This document shows positions 1 to 5,425 of a stretch of DNA of 5,425 nt, one piece after another. The stretch lies in assembly GCA_030042955.1 (NCBI GenBank), contig JASHYQ010000043.1:1-5425 (forward strand), read 5' to 3'. The notes beneath the pieces were generated by a model. The model did not search any database. It saw nothing but the letters and a program-made list of their open reading frames with translations, and was not told the DNA's origin. Numbering within the stretch: position 1 is the stretch's first letter; the number at the start of each line of letters is the position of its first letter. The position numbers were made by a program, and so were the translations under genes. The stretch comes from Thermoplasmata archaeon (GTDB lineage: Archaea > Thermoplasmatota > Thermoplasmata > Lutacidiplasmatales > UBA184).

Positions 1-834
1 TCTGCGTCGGCCCGGGCGTACCTCGCCAACCTCTACATCGCGGCGATGGGGGAGTGCCTTCCCAAGTCGGAGGTGGCGGGGAAGATCAAGGACCTCATGG
101 ACGAGGCCCTCCGTCTGGAACCGGACGCGCCCGAGGTCCGGACCGCCCGGGGGAACTACGCGCTCCAGATCGAGCGGGACTGGAGCCGCGCGGAGAAGGA
201 GTTCCGATCGGCGATCGCCCTCACCCCCAGCGCCACGTGGGCGCACGCCTGGCTGGGCATCCTCCTCGTCACCCTGGGCCGCTACGAGGAGTCGGTCCAC
301 GAGCTTCAGGCGGCCCGAGAGCTCGACCCGCTCTTCACCAATCTCACGGAGTGGCAGATCCGGGCGACCGCGCACGCGGGCGACCTCCCCGGGGCGATCG
401 CGCTCGCCCGGCAGGTCCTCGAGCTCAGCCCGGGCAATCGGCAGTTGCGCGTTCAGCTCGCAGCCCTCCTCCTGAGGCAAGGGCGTCGGGAGGACGCCGC
501 CCGAGAGGCCGCGCTAGCCTCGGGGCCGCTCGGCGGGGCAGGGACCGCGACGAGCCGCGCGGAGCTCGGGGTCGCCCTTGGGGACCCGTCCGAGGCGCGC
601 GCCCTCGTGGAGGCCTGGGAACGGAAGTCCGGCTCGGAGTACATCCGGCCCAACTACATCGCGGCGCTCTACGCCGTGCTCGGCGATAAGGAGCGGGCGC
701 TCGAGATCCTGGAGCACGACACGAAGGAGGGGGAGCAGACCCTCTGGATAGACTTCCGACGACACGCGTTCGACTCGATCCGGGACACCCCGAGGTTCCG
801 GGCGCTGCTGCGCGAGATGAACCTCCCCGCCTGA
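1..834 (+). CDS. TPR-repeat protein, C-terminal part (5' end outside window)
   Basis: This reading frame is open from the first base and ends at TGA 832-834, so the window holds only the last 277 residues. The ATG at base 46 (residue 16) is internal: the 15 codons before it continue the same helical pattern (ARAYLANLYIAA). Helix pairs of TPR type are visible, best at residues 59-111 (DWSRAEKEF, then WAHAWLGILLVTLGRYEES, then ELDP) and 120-146 (AGDLPGAIALARQVLELSPGN). The C-terminus (ALYAVLGDKERALEILE, then a final DTPRFRALLREMNLP) closely resembles the end of TPR modules attached to winged-helix/TolB-like regulators, adenylate cyclases and Ser/Thr kinases, where the family ends in a DPRFxxLLRRMGLP-like tail. 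The TPRs probably mediate protein contacts in the cytoplasm. The effector domain would lie left of the window, so the activity is unknown. It converges on the exporter ATPase gene. The TPR assignment is firm; the regulator type is inferred. Confidence 0.9.
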   Translation, partial: SASARAYLANLYIAAMGECLPKSEVAGKIKDLMDEALRLEPDAPEVRTARGNYALQIERDWSRAEKEFRSAIALTPSATWAHAWLGILLVTLGRYEESVHELQAARELDPLFTNLTEWQIRATAHAGDLPGAIALARQVLELSPGNRQLRVQLAALLLRQGRREDAAREAALASGPLGGAGTATSRAELGVALGDPSEARALVEAWERKSGSEYIRPNYIAALYAVLGDKERALEILEHDTKEGEQTLWIDFRRHAFDSIRDTPRFRALLREMNLPA

Positions 835-860
835 GCCGCCCACCCTCTCGGTCGAGCGCC

Positions 861-903
861 CGGGGGGCTACCGCCGCCCCGAGGCCGGTCGTCCTACCGG
901 GCC
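861..903. terminator. Tandem GC-rich hairpins between convergent genes
   Basis: Two adjacent hairpins fill the gap between the converging genes. The first pairs 861-868 (CGGGGGGC) with 873-881 (GCCGCCCCG): eight pairs, one bulged G at 876 and a TACC loop. The second pairs CCGGT 885-889 with ACCGG 896-900, extended by GG 883-884 with CC 902-903 across a bulged G901, and has a 6-nt loop. No T-tract follows on either strand, so this is not a classical intrinsic terminator. Position and strength suggest a shared 3'-end structure for both transcripts, but GC-rich DNA forms hairpins easily. Confidence 0.3.
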
Positions 904-946
904 CCGTCAGCTGGAGGCCGCCGGCACTGCCCCCGTGCTCGAGGAA

Positions 947-1831
947 CTACGTGAACAGGTCCTCGAGAGGGTTCTCCATCTCGCGGACCTCTCGCAGCCT
1001 TGCTCCCTTGGATTCCAGGTCCCGGATGAGGCCTGGAACCTGATCGGGGCTCTGCAGCTCGCGCAGGTAGTAGTCCCCCCGCCGTTCCCAGCCCGCGAGA
1101 GCGTCCGTCGGCTCGAGGGTCCTTACCCCGATGACCAGGTGCGCCGCCCGAACGTTCTCCATCTTGTCGAAGAGGGCCAGGGCGCCCGACTTCAGCGCGA
1201 TGACGTAGCGGCCGATCTCGCGGGCCTCGAACAGATTGTGGGACGAGTAGAGGACGACCCGCTCCTTGCTGAGCTCCAGGATCAGCGTCCGGATCTCCCG
1301 GGCGACCTTCGGGTCGAGGTTCGCCGTCGGCTCGTCCAGCAGGTAGATGCCCCGTTCCCTTAGGAAGACCCTGGCGATCGAGACCCGCTTCCGCTGGCCC
1401 GAGCTCAGCCGAGAGATGAACGTGTCCGAGAACTCTCCGATCTCAAGCTGATCGAGCACGCGTTCGACGTCCGCGGGCGAAGCCCTCTCCACCCGGGCGT
1501 AGAAATCGAGGCTCTCTCTCACCGTGAGCCCGTCCGGCATGCCGTCCAGATGGGAGAGGTAGTGGAGCTGGTCCCGCGAGCTCTGCCGATCGATCGGCAC
1601 CCCGTCGAGCAGGACCTCCCCTGCGGTGGGCCGAAGGATCCCCGCGATCGTACGGAAGAGGGTCGTCTTCCCGGCACCGTTCGGACCGAGGACCACGTAG
1701 ACCGCCGGCTCATCCACGACGAACGAGATCTCGTGGAGGACCGGCTTGTTCTGGTACCCTGAGGAAACGCCACGGCACGTGAGCAAGGCGCGGGGACCGT
1801 TGGTGGCGGATCGAAGGACCTCCGGGGTCAT
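947..1831 (-). CDS. ABC transporter ATP-binding protein, CcmA-like ABC-2 exporter type
   Basis: This 294-residue protein is the motor of an ABC exporter: ATP binding and hydrolysis at the cytoplasmic membrane face drive the membrane partner encoded just upstream. All core motifs are present: Walker A GPNGAGKTT (49-57), signature LSSGQRKR (142-149), Walker B IYLLDEPTANLD (162-173) with catalytic E167, and H-loop His198 in YSSHN. The Q-loop position carries His94 (YLSHLDG) instead of Gln, as in CcmA-type ATPases. After about residue 216 there is an extra C-terminal segment ending ENPLEDLFT, a layout common in drug/ABC-2 exporter ATPases with a small accessory domain. The ATG at 1831 lies 28 nt after the permease stop. 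A GGGAGGT lies in that gap, but about 17 nt from the ATG, too far for a normal ribosome binding site, and no alternative start fits better. Stop is TAG. Family assignment is secure; the substrate cannot be read from sequence. Confidence 0.96.
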   Translation of the reverse strand: MTPEVLRSATNGPRALLTCRGVSSGYQNKPVLHEISFVVDEPAVYVVLGPNGAGKTTLFRTIAGILRPTAGEVLLDGVPIDRQSSRDQLHYLSHLDGMPDGLTVRESLDFYARVERASPADVERVLDQLEIGEFSDTFISRLSSGQRKRVSIARVFLRERGIYLLDEPTANLDPKVAREIRTLILELSKERVVLYSSHNLFEAREIGRYVIALKSGALALFDKMENVRAAHLVIGVRTLEPTDALAGWERRGDYYLRELQSPDQVPGLIRDLESKGARLREVREMENPLEDLFT

Positions 1832-1859
1832 GGGGGCTATGCGCAGCGACCTCCCGGGG

Positions 1860-2552
1860 CTAGGCGGTGGACAACAGTCGCTCGGTCGGCATCAACTGGC
1901 TCGTCCGCGTGATCAAGAGCAGGACGATCACGGCGATCGCCAACTCCGTTCCGAGAAGAACCTGCGAGGTGTACGTCCGCAGCGACAGGGCGAGAACCAG
2001 GGCGGCCGAGGTCGGCGCCACCCCGATCAGGGGCAGGACGCCGACCGGGCTGTTCATCCCCGCTCGCGGGGACGACAGCGACGTCCAGAACACCCCGACG
2101 GTCGTCATCATGCACACGGTGAGGTAGCTCATCGGAAAGGTGTAGGTCAACAGGGCCTCGGGGAGTTGCGGGGTGAGCGCGTACCCGCTCAGCAGGTACG
2201 AGGAGACGCCTGCCACCGTACCGACACCAAGGACGATGGTGGCCTGGACCAGGCCGGCGATCAGGACGTTGAACAGGATCCGGCGCGCGGATAGGCCGTA
2301 GGCGACCAGATACTCGAGGACCCCCTTGGTCCGGTCGTTGGCGAAGACCAGGGCACCACCGATCCCGCCCGAGACCGCGAAGATGGGTAGCACGAGGGTC
2401 CCGATCGAAGTGAACAGCGGACCCTCTAGGCCGAACGCCGCGGAGTAGAACGTCACCATGATGCAGCCGACGATGACAGAGACCCTTCCCACCACGAGCG
2501 TGCGCCGGACGGTGATCCCGAGAAGGGTCGGTAGCTCCGACGCGGCGGCCAT
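1860..2552 (-). CDS. ABC-2 type transporter permease, six membrane helices
   Basis: From ATG 2552 this is a 230-residue integral membrane protein with about six hydrophobic helices (roughly 17-40, 46-70, 93-121, 134-156, 168-190, 198-215), the usual plan of an ABC-2 permease. Between helices 2 and 3 lies a cytoplasmic stretch ANDRTKGVLEYLVAYGLSAR (71-90), matching the ExxxGTLExLLxxPxS-like coupling segment that contacts the ATPase in this family. It forms an operon with the downstream ATPase gene (28-nt gap) and probably dimerises as the export channel. The frame stays open to an ATG at 2783, but I reject that start: the 77 extra residues are Pro/Arg-rich and non-hydrophobic, about one third of their codons end in A or T, whereas codons after 2552 end mostly in G or C, and the extension would run into the divergent gene's start region. 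No Shine-Dalgarno precedes 2552, which suggests a leaderless message. Substrate unknown. Confidence 0.92.
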   Translation of the reverse strand: MAAASELPTLLGITVRRTLVVGRVSVIVGCIMVTFYSAAFGLEGPLFTSIGTLVLPIFAVSGGIGGALVFANDRTKGVLEYLVAYGLSARRILFNVLIAGLVQATIVLGVGTVAGVSSYLLSGYALTPQLPEALLTYTFPMSYLTVCMMTTVGVFWTSLSSPRAGMNSPVGVLPLIGVAPTSAALVLALSLRTYTSQVLLGTELAIAVIVLLLITRTSQLMPTERLLSTA

Positions 2553-2574
2553 GCAGGAGACCGCAGACCGAGCG

Positions 2575-2581
2575 TCCGATA
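2575..2581 (-). promoter_or_regulatory. Candidate TATA-like element for the exporter operon
   Basis: On the minus strand the heptamer TATCGGA (TTATCGGA with its 5' base) sits with its first six bases 24-29 nt upstream of the permease ATG. That is where an archaeal TATA box would sit for a leaderless transcript. The same heptamer lies at the same distance from the divergent gene's GTG. The match to a canonical TATA box is poor, so this rests on spacing and repetition. Confidence 0.3.
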
Positions 2582-2680
2582 AGCCGTCGCCTGGAACCTC
2601 AGGATTCCCGGCGGTCAGACGAGCTCCTGGAGGGGTAGCCGGCGTCGCGGAGGCCGAGCCCGGTGGGTCCGGACGCCGAC

Positions 2681-2696
2681 GTTTCCTGAAAGTTTC
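2681..2696. promoter_or_regulatory. TTTC/GAAA palindromic cluster, candidate operator
   Basis: GTTTC occurs at 2681-2685 and again at 2692-2696, exactly 11 bp apart (about one helical turn), with GAAA at 2688-2691 between them. This gives two overlapping palindromes, TTTC-CT-GAAA and GAAA-G-TTTC. It lies in the relatively AT-rich part of the divergent control region between exporter and PH-like gene. Repeats on one helix face suit binding by a dimeric regulator. No regulator gene is adjacent, and the repeats are short. Confidence 0.3.
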
Positions 2697-2758
2697 GCCC
2701 GTTAGGTAATCGGTCGACGGCTCGAGCTTCCCGACTTGCCTTCCGTGGCGCAAAGAGC

Positions 2759-2765
2759 TATCGGA
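2759..2765 (+). promoter_or_regulatory. Candidate TATA-like element for the 2-TM PH-like gene
   Basis: TATCGGA sits with its first six bases 23-28 nt upstream of the GTG at 2787 and is preceded by a purine-rich CAAAGAG that could act as a BRE-like flank. It mirrors the heptamer upstream of the divergent permease. It supports GTG 2787 as the start, because it would lie inside the gene if TTG 2736 were used. Confidence 0.28.
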
Positions 2766-2786
2766 GTTTCTCTCCTGGATCACGGG

Positions 2787-3278
2787 GTGCCGCGACCCGA
2801 TCTGTCAGGAGTCCGTTGGGCCCGGGGGCCTCGATTCTGGTGGGCGAGCCGCTGGTTGCCCGGCGCGGCGCTGGTAGCGGTGTCCATCCTCGTGCTCGTC
2901 GAGACGATCGTCTACCGACCAGGCTGGACCCAGACGCTCGCGTTCATCCTCGTATGGGGAGCCGTCGGAGTGGCGGCTCAGGTCACCCATGCGTACATCT
3001 TGCGAAGCATACCCTCCGTCCGTCGTGTCGGGGTTCTCCCCGGGGGCGTGGTCGTTGACCTGGGCTTCTCTCGGCAGTACTACACCTGGAACGAGCTCCA
3101 TGAGATCATCCATCTGGACGAGACCCGATACCCCCGGTCCGGCACGCTACAGCACTCACGCCGGACACGGATCGTGGTGGGGCGCGGAGGGAACCGGACG
3201 ACCCTTGCCCTATCCCCGGGCCAGGCGGATTTTTTGATCGACCATATGGGACCGAAGCATGAAGAGCCGCTGAAGTGA
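2787..3278 (+). CDS. Small membrane protein: two TM helices plus PH-like cytoplasmic domain
   Basis: From GTG 2787 this is a 163-residue protein of no recognised named family. An Arg/Trp-rich N-terminus (1-23) precedes two hydrophobic helices, about 24-43 (LPGAALVAVSILVLVETIVY) and 49-72, joined by a short loop, which forms a membrane hairpin with both ends probably in the cytoplasm. The rest (75-155) has the rhythm of a bacterial/archaeal PH-like domain: a VGVLPGGVVVDLGF strand pair, YYTWNELHEI (98-107) where such domains carry a Trp-containing strand, a basic strand RTRIVVGRGGNRTTLAL, and a closing helix SPGQADFLIDHM. Its role may be membrane-linked binding or scaffolding; no catalytic motif is visible. 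It is divergent from the exporter operon and may share its control region. No ATG is available. TTG 2736 and GTG 2745 are alternatives giving up to 180 residues, but those extra codons are A/T-ending about half the time. There is no clear ribosome binding site. The gene is real; the function is unknown. Confidence 0.85.
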   Translation: MPRPDLSGVRWARGPRFWWASRWLPGAALVAVSILVLVETIVYRPGWTQTLAFILVWGAVGVAAQVTHAYILRSIPSVRRVGVLPGGVVVDLGFSRQYYTWNELHEIIHLDETRYPRSGTLQHSRRTRIVVGRGGNRTTLALSPGQADFLIDHMGPKHEEPLK

Positions 3279-3326
3279 GCGAACGATTCGGCTCTGGCGG
3301 GCGACATCCAAGAGCCGTGGCGCCCG
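3263..3326. terminator. Overlapping alternative hairpins at the 3' end of the PH-like gene
   Basis: CGGCTCT at 3289-3295 can pair with AGAGCCG at 3263-3269 (inside the last codons of the PH-like gene) or with a second AGAGCCG at 3311-3317. A further pair, CGGGCG 3298-3303 with CGCCCG 3321-3326, overlaps the second hairpin. The stems are only 6-7 bp with loops of 15-19 nt and no T-run, so terminator function is tentative. The position, just after the stop and before a converging gene, fits a 3'-end structure. Confidence 0.22.
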
Positions 3327-3418
3327 TCCCGGTCCTACGCGCGGACGGATCTCGCACCCACAACTCCGCGTGTGCTTTCGGAGCGTGGATCCCGCGCGGA
3401 CCAATCCCTCCGAGCTCG

Positions 3419-5425
3419 TCAGCTCCTCGACTTCTGCTGACCGATCGCTTCCTCCAGCTCCGAGAACTCGGCCCTGAGATCCGGGCGGAGCCGCGGGAGG
3501 TCCAGCCGGGCGAGGTCGGCGGCGTACCGCTGGGACGACTCCCAATCCTTGCGGGCCACCTGGAGGCTGGCGAGCCGCAGGATCGTGTCAATCTCCTCGA
3601 GCGTGTTCTCGGTCCCTTGCAGGAGACGGAGCGCCTCGAGAAAGTCCTCCTCGGCCCGGTCGAGGTCGTGGACGGCCATGGCGATGCTGCCCCGGGCCCG
3701 GATGGCGGCCGCCAGACCGACATGGTCCCCGACCAGCCCAAGGAGGTGGCACGCGCGACCCACGGCCTCGCCGGCGTCCTCGAAGCGCCCCTCCTCCCGC
3801 AGGAGTTCCGAGGTCCGGTAGAGCGCCCAGCCCATCCGGCGGGGATCCTTGGCCTGCTCCGAGAATCGGATCGCCGTCGCGTACTCCTGCACGGCGCTCC
3901 TCCGGTCCTCCGGAGGCACGCGAGCGTCACTCAGGATGTCGCCGAGGAAGAGATGCGCCTGTGCCGACTCCTTGACGGAGCCGAGGCGGTCCCGAGCCGC
4001 CGTGACCTCGCGCGCCTCGGCGATGGCCTCCTCCATCCGGCCCAGCATCTGGAGGTTCGCGATCCTCCAGATCTGGGCACGGGCGAGAAGCTGGGTGTTG
4101 TCGACCCGACGCGCGAGCTCGATCTCCCGGTCGTGGTGGGACAGGGCCTCGGCGTACCGGCCTTCGTAGTAGAGCACCATGCCGAGATGGTGGTTAGCGC
4201 CGATCTGGACCGGCCCCTGATCGGCGAGGCCCGGGGTCTCGAGGACCCTCCGCGCGATCTCGGCGGTCGCCGGTAGGTTGCCTTGCGCGGCCAGGACCCG
4301 GCAGAGAAGCACCTCGATGGCCGCGCGTCGGGTCGCGGAGAGCCGGGAGTCACCGGCGGTCCTCTGCAAGAACTCCCGGAGGATCTCCTCCGCCTCCTTG
4401 AGGATCCCGAGCTCATCGGTGATGCGGGCGAGCTCGAGGACCAGGTCTGCCTCCCCGTCCAGGTCGCCTGCGTCCAGCTTGCGGTGGCTCTCCAGCGCGC
4501 GGGTCGTCTGCTCCCAGGCCGACTCCGGGGCCAACGCTCTCTCGGCGATCTCCGCGGCGAGGAGCGCGTACTTGACCGACCTCTTGGCGTCCCGGCCGAG
4601 CTCGAAGTGGTGCGCTAGGGCGTAGACCCGGCTCGCGTCGAGCGCTCCGTCCGCCTCGAGCGCCACGCCGGCCCGTTGGTGCAGGTCTCGCCGACGTTCC
4701 TCGGGAAGGTGGCCGTAGACCTCTTCGCGCATCTGTTCCTGGGAGAACTCGAGGATCTCCCCGGACCGCTCGGTCAGGAACCCAAGGGCGACCAGCCGGT
4801 CGATCTCCTCGGCGAGGAGTTCCTCGTCCTGTCCGCTCGCCCGGAGCAGCAGCGGAAAGGGGACCGTGGCGCCGAGGACCGCCGTGAGCTCAAGGACGAA
4901 CCGCGCTTCGTCACTGGGCAGGGATCGTAGCCGAGGGGGCGTTCCGCGCGGATCGACCGGCTCCGCGAGGTCGATCTGTTGGAGCAGGTACGGGTTCCCG
5001 CCGGACTCGGAGTGGAGGCGCTCGATCTCCGCGGGCCGAAAGTCGTGGGTCGCCCGGATCTCTTTGAGGTACTCCGCGACCTCGCCCGAGGTGAACGGTC
5101 GGAGGAGGATCCGCGTTGCGCCCGTGGCCCGCTCGAAACGCTCCAGGTGCTCGCGTTCGCCGATCGGAAGCTGTTGCGGCGGCCGTGCGGTCGCGACCAC
5201 CCACACCGGTCGCTCGGCGAGCTCCTTCGCGAAGAACTCCACCGCGGCAAGAGACGGCCGGTCGGCGCGAGGGATGTCCTCGAGGATCAGCACGGCCGGG
5301 CCGCGGCGGGTGAGCTCAAGGAAGCGCTGGGCCATCGAGGCGAGGAGCTCCTCGCGAGATTTCGACACCGGCTGGGGATGTCCGCTCATCAGGTCGAGAA
5401 GTCTCGACTCGAAGCTGGCCGGATC
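3419..5425 (-). CDS. AAA/STAND-type ATPase with winged-helix-like segment and TPR array, N-terminus outside window
   Basis: The frame ends at TGA 3419-3421 and is open to the right edge. The Met at 5389 is internal: 12 codons before it (DPASFESRLLDL) continue the domain, and the Walker A loop must lie further right. Counting from that Met, residues 32-43 (AVLILEDIPRAD) are the Walker B region of predicted ATPases linked to cyclases, kinases or LuxR/MalT/SARP-type regulators. The usual LHWAD is replaced by IPRAD. VWVVATARP (62-70) is the sensor-1 strand, and ESGGNPYLLQQ (128-138) is the conserved lid motif. Residues 158-235 look like a winged-helix module (LVALGFLTERSG, then FSQEQMREEVYGHLPEERR). 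From about 240 to the end, TPR-like helix pairs repeat, for example YYEGRYAEALSHHDREIELAR (partly seen at 407-427) and the pair at 561-590. These proteins act as cytoplasmic switches, ATPase-gated with TPRs sensing partners. The N-terminal effector is unseen. It converges on the PH-like gene. Confidence 0.94.
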   Translation of the reverse strand, partial: DPASFESRLLDLMSGHPQPVSKSREELLASMAQRFLELTRRGPAVLILEDIPRADRPSLAAVEFFAKELAERPVWVVATARPPQQLPIGEREHLERFERATGATRILLRPFTSGEVAEYLKEIRATHDFRPAEIERLHSESGGNPYLLQQIDLAEPVDPRGTPPRLRSLPSDEARFVLELTAVLGATVPFPLLLRASGQDEELLAEEIDRLVALGFLTERSGEILEFSQEQMREEVYGHLPEERRRDLHQRAGVALEADGALDASRVYALAHHFELGRDAKRSVKYALLAAEIAERALAPESAWEQTTRALESHRKLDAGDLDGEADLVLELARITDELGILKEAEEILREFLQRTAGDSRLSATRRAAIEVLLCRVLAAQGNLPATAEIARRVLETPGLADQGPVQIGANHHLGMVLYYEGRYAEALSHHDREIELARRVDNTQLLARAQIWRIANLQMLGRMEEAIAEAREVTAARDRLGSVKESAQAHLFLGDILSDARVPPEDRRSAVQEYATAIRFSEQAKDPRRMGWALYRTSELLREEGRFEDAGEAVGRACHLLGLVGDHVGLAAAIRARGSIAMAVHDLDRAEEDFLEALRLLQGTENTLEEIDTILRLASLQVARKDWESSQRYAADLARLDLPRLRPDLRAEFSELEEAIGQQKSRS

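Noticed and set aside
935..1363. Plus-strand 142-codon frame opposite the ABC ATPase 3' half
   Set aside because: It is antisense to the Walker B and signature-motif region, and no independent protein feature is seen.
1746..2294. Plus-strand 182-codon frame opposite the permease
   Set aside because: Its Gln/Arg/Gly-rich translation is the complement of hydrophobic membrane-helix codons; the permease on the other strand explains it.
3338..3401. Nine-base direct repeat CGCGCGGAC at 3338-3346 and 3393-3401
   Set aside because: Short pure-GC repeats are expected by chance in this composition; there are no flanking target duplications or further copies.
3106..3930. Minus-strand 274-codon frame overlapping the PH-like gene and the TPR gene
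   Set aside because: It is Arg/Ser/Pro-rich with no motif, runs antisense to one real gene and in another frame of the other, and matches frameshadow composition.
3275..4276. Long plus-strand open frame of 333 codons opposite the ATPase-TPR gene
   Set aside because: It lies antisense to a clearly coding TPR region; its translation is a low-complexity mix of Arg, Gly, Pro and Leu without domain signals, as expected from GC-rich shadow frames.
1..5425. Search by eye for CRISPR arrays, tRNA genes, insertion sequences and toxin-antitoxin pairs
   Set aside because: No regularly spaced repeats, cloverleaf-like segments, transposase motifs or small paired toxin-like genes were found.

Overview
The window is GC-rich (about two thirds by eye) and almost fully coding: five protein genes, two of them cut by the window edges. 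No tRNA, rRNA, CRISPR array, insertion sequence or phage gene is visible, and no gene-free stretch exceeds 300 bases. The organism is a high-GC prokaryote. I lean weakly towards a GC-rich archaeon of the Thermoplasmatota type. The grounds are starts without a Shine-Dalgarno, TATA-like heptamers about 26 nt upstream of two divergent starts, and a small 2-TM plus PH-like protein of a kind I associate with those genomes. A high-GC soil bacterium is not excluded.

Layout. (1) Bases 1-834, plus strand: the 3' part of a TPR protein whose C-terminus resembles the TPR half of bacterial-type TolB/CadC-like or kinase-linked regulators. (2) Bases 835-946: a convergent gap with two GC-rich hairpins. (3) Bases 947-2552, minus strand: a two-gene ABC-2 exporter operon, permease first and then a CcmA-like ATPase, 28 nt apart. 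(4) Bases 2553-2786: a divergent control region with less GC-biased composition, a TTTC/GAAA palindromic cluster, and a shared TATCGGA heptamer before each start. (5) Bases 2787-3278, plus strand: a small protein with two membrane helices and a PH-like cytoplasmic domain, divergent from the exporter. (6) Bases 3279-3418: a second convergent gap with mutually exclusive small hairpins. (7) Bases 3419-5425, minus strand: the C-terminal two thirds or more of a large AAA/STAND-type ATPase with a winged-helix-like segment and a long TPR array. It runs off the right edge.

Reading together: the exporter is a complete ATPase plus permease pair of unknown substrate. The divergent membrane PH-like protein shares its control region and may be co-regulated or functionally linked. 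The two TPR proteins look like signalling or regulatory scaffolds on either side. Nothing ties them biochemically to the exporter, and no clearly new multi-gene system is proven here.
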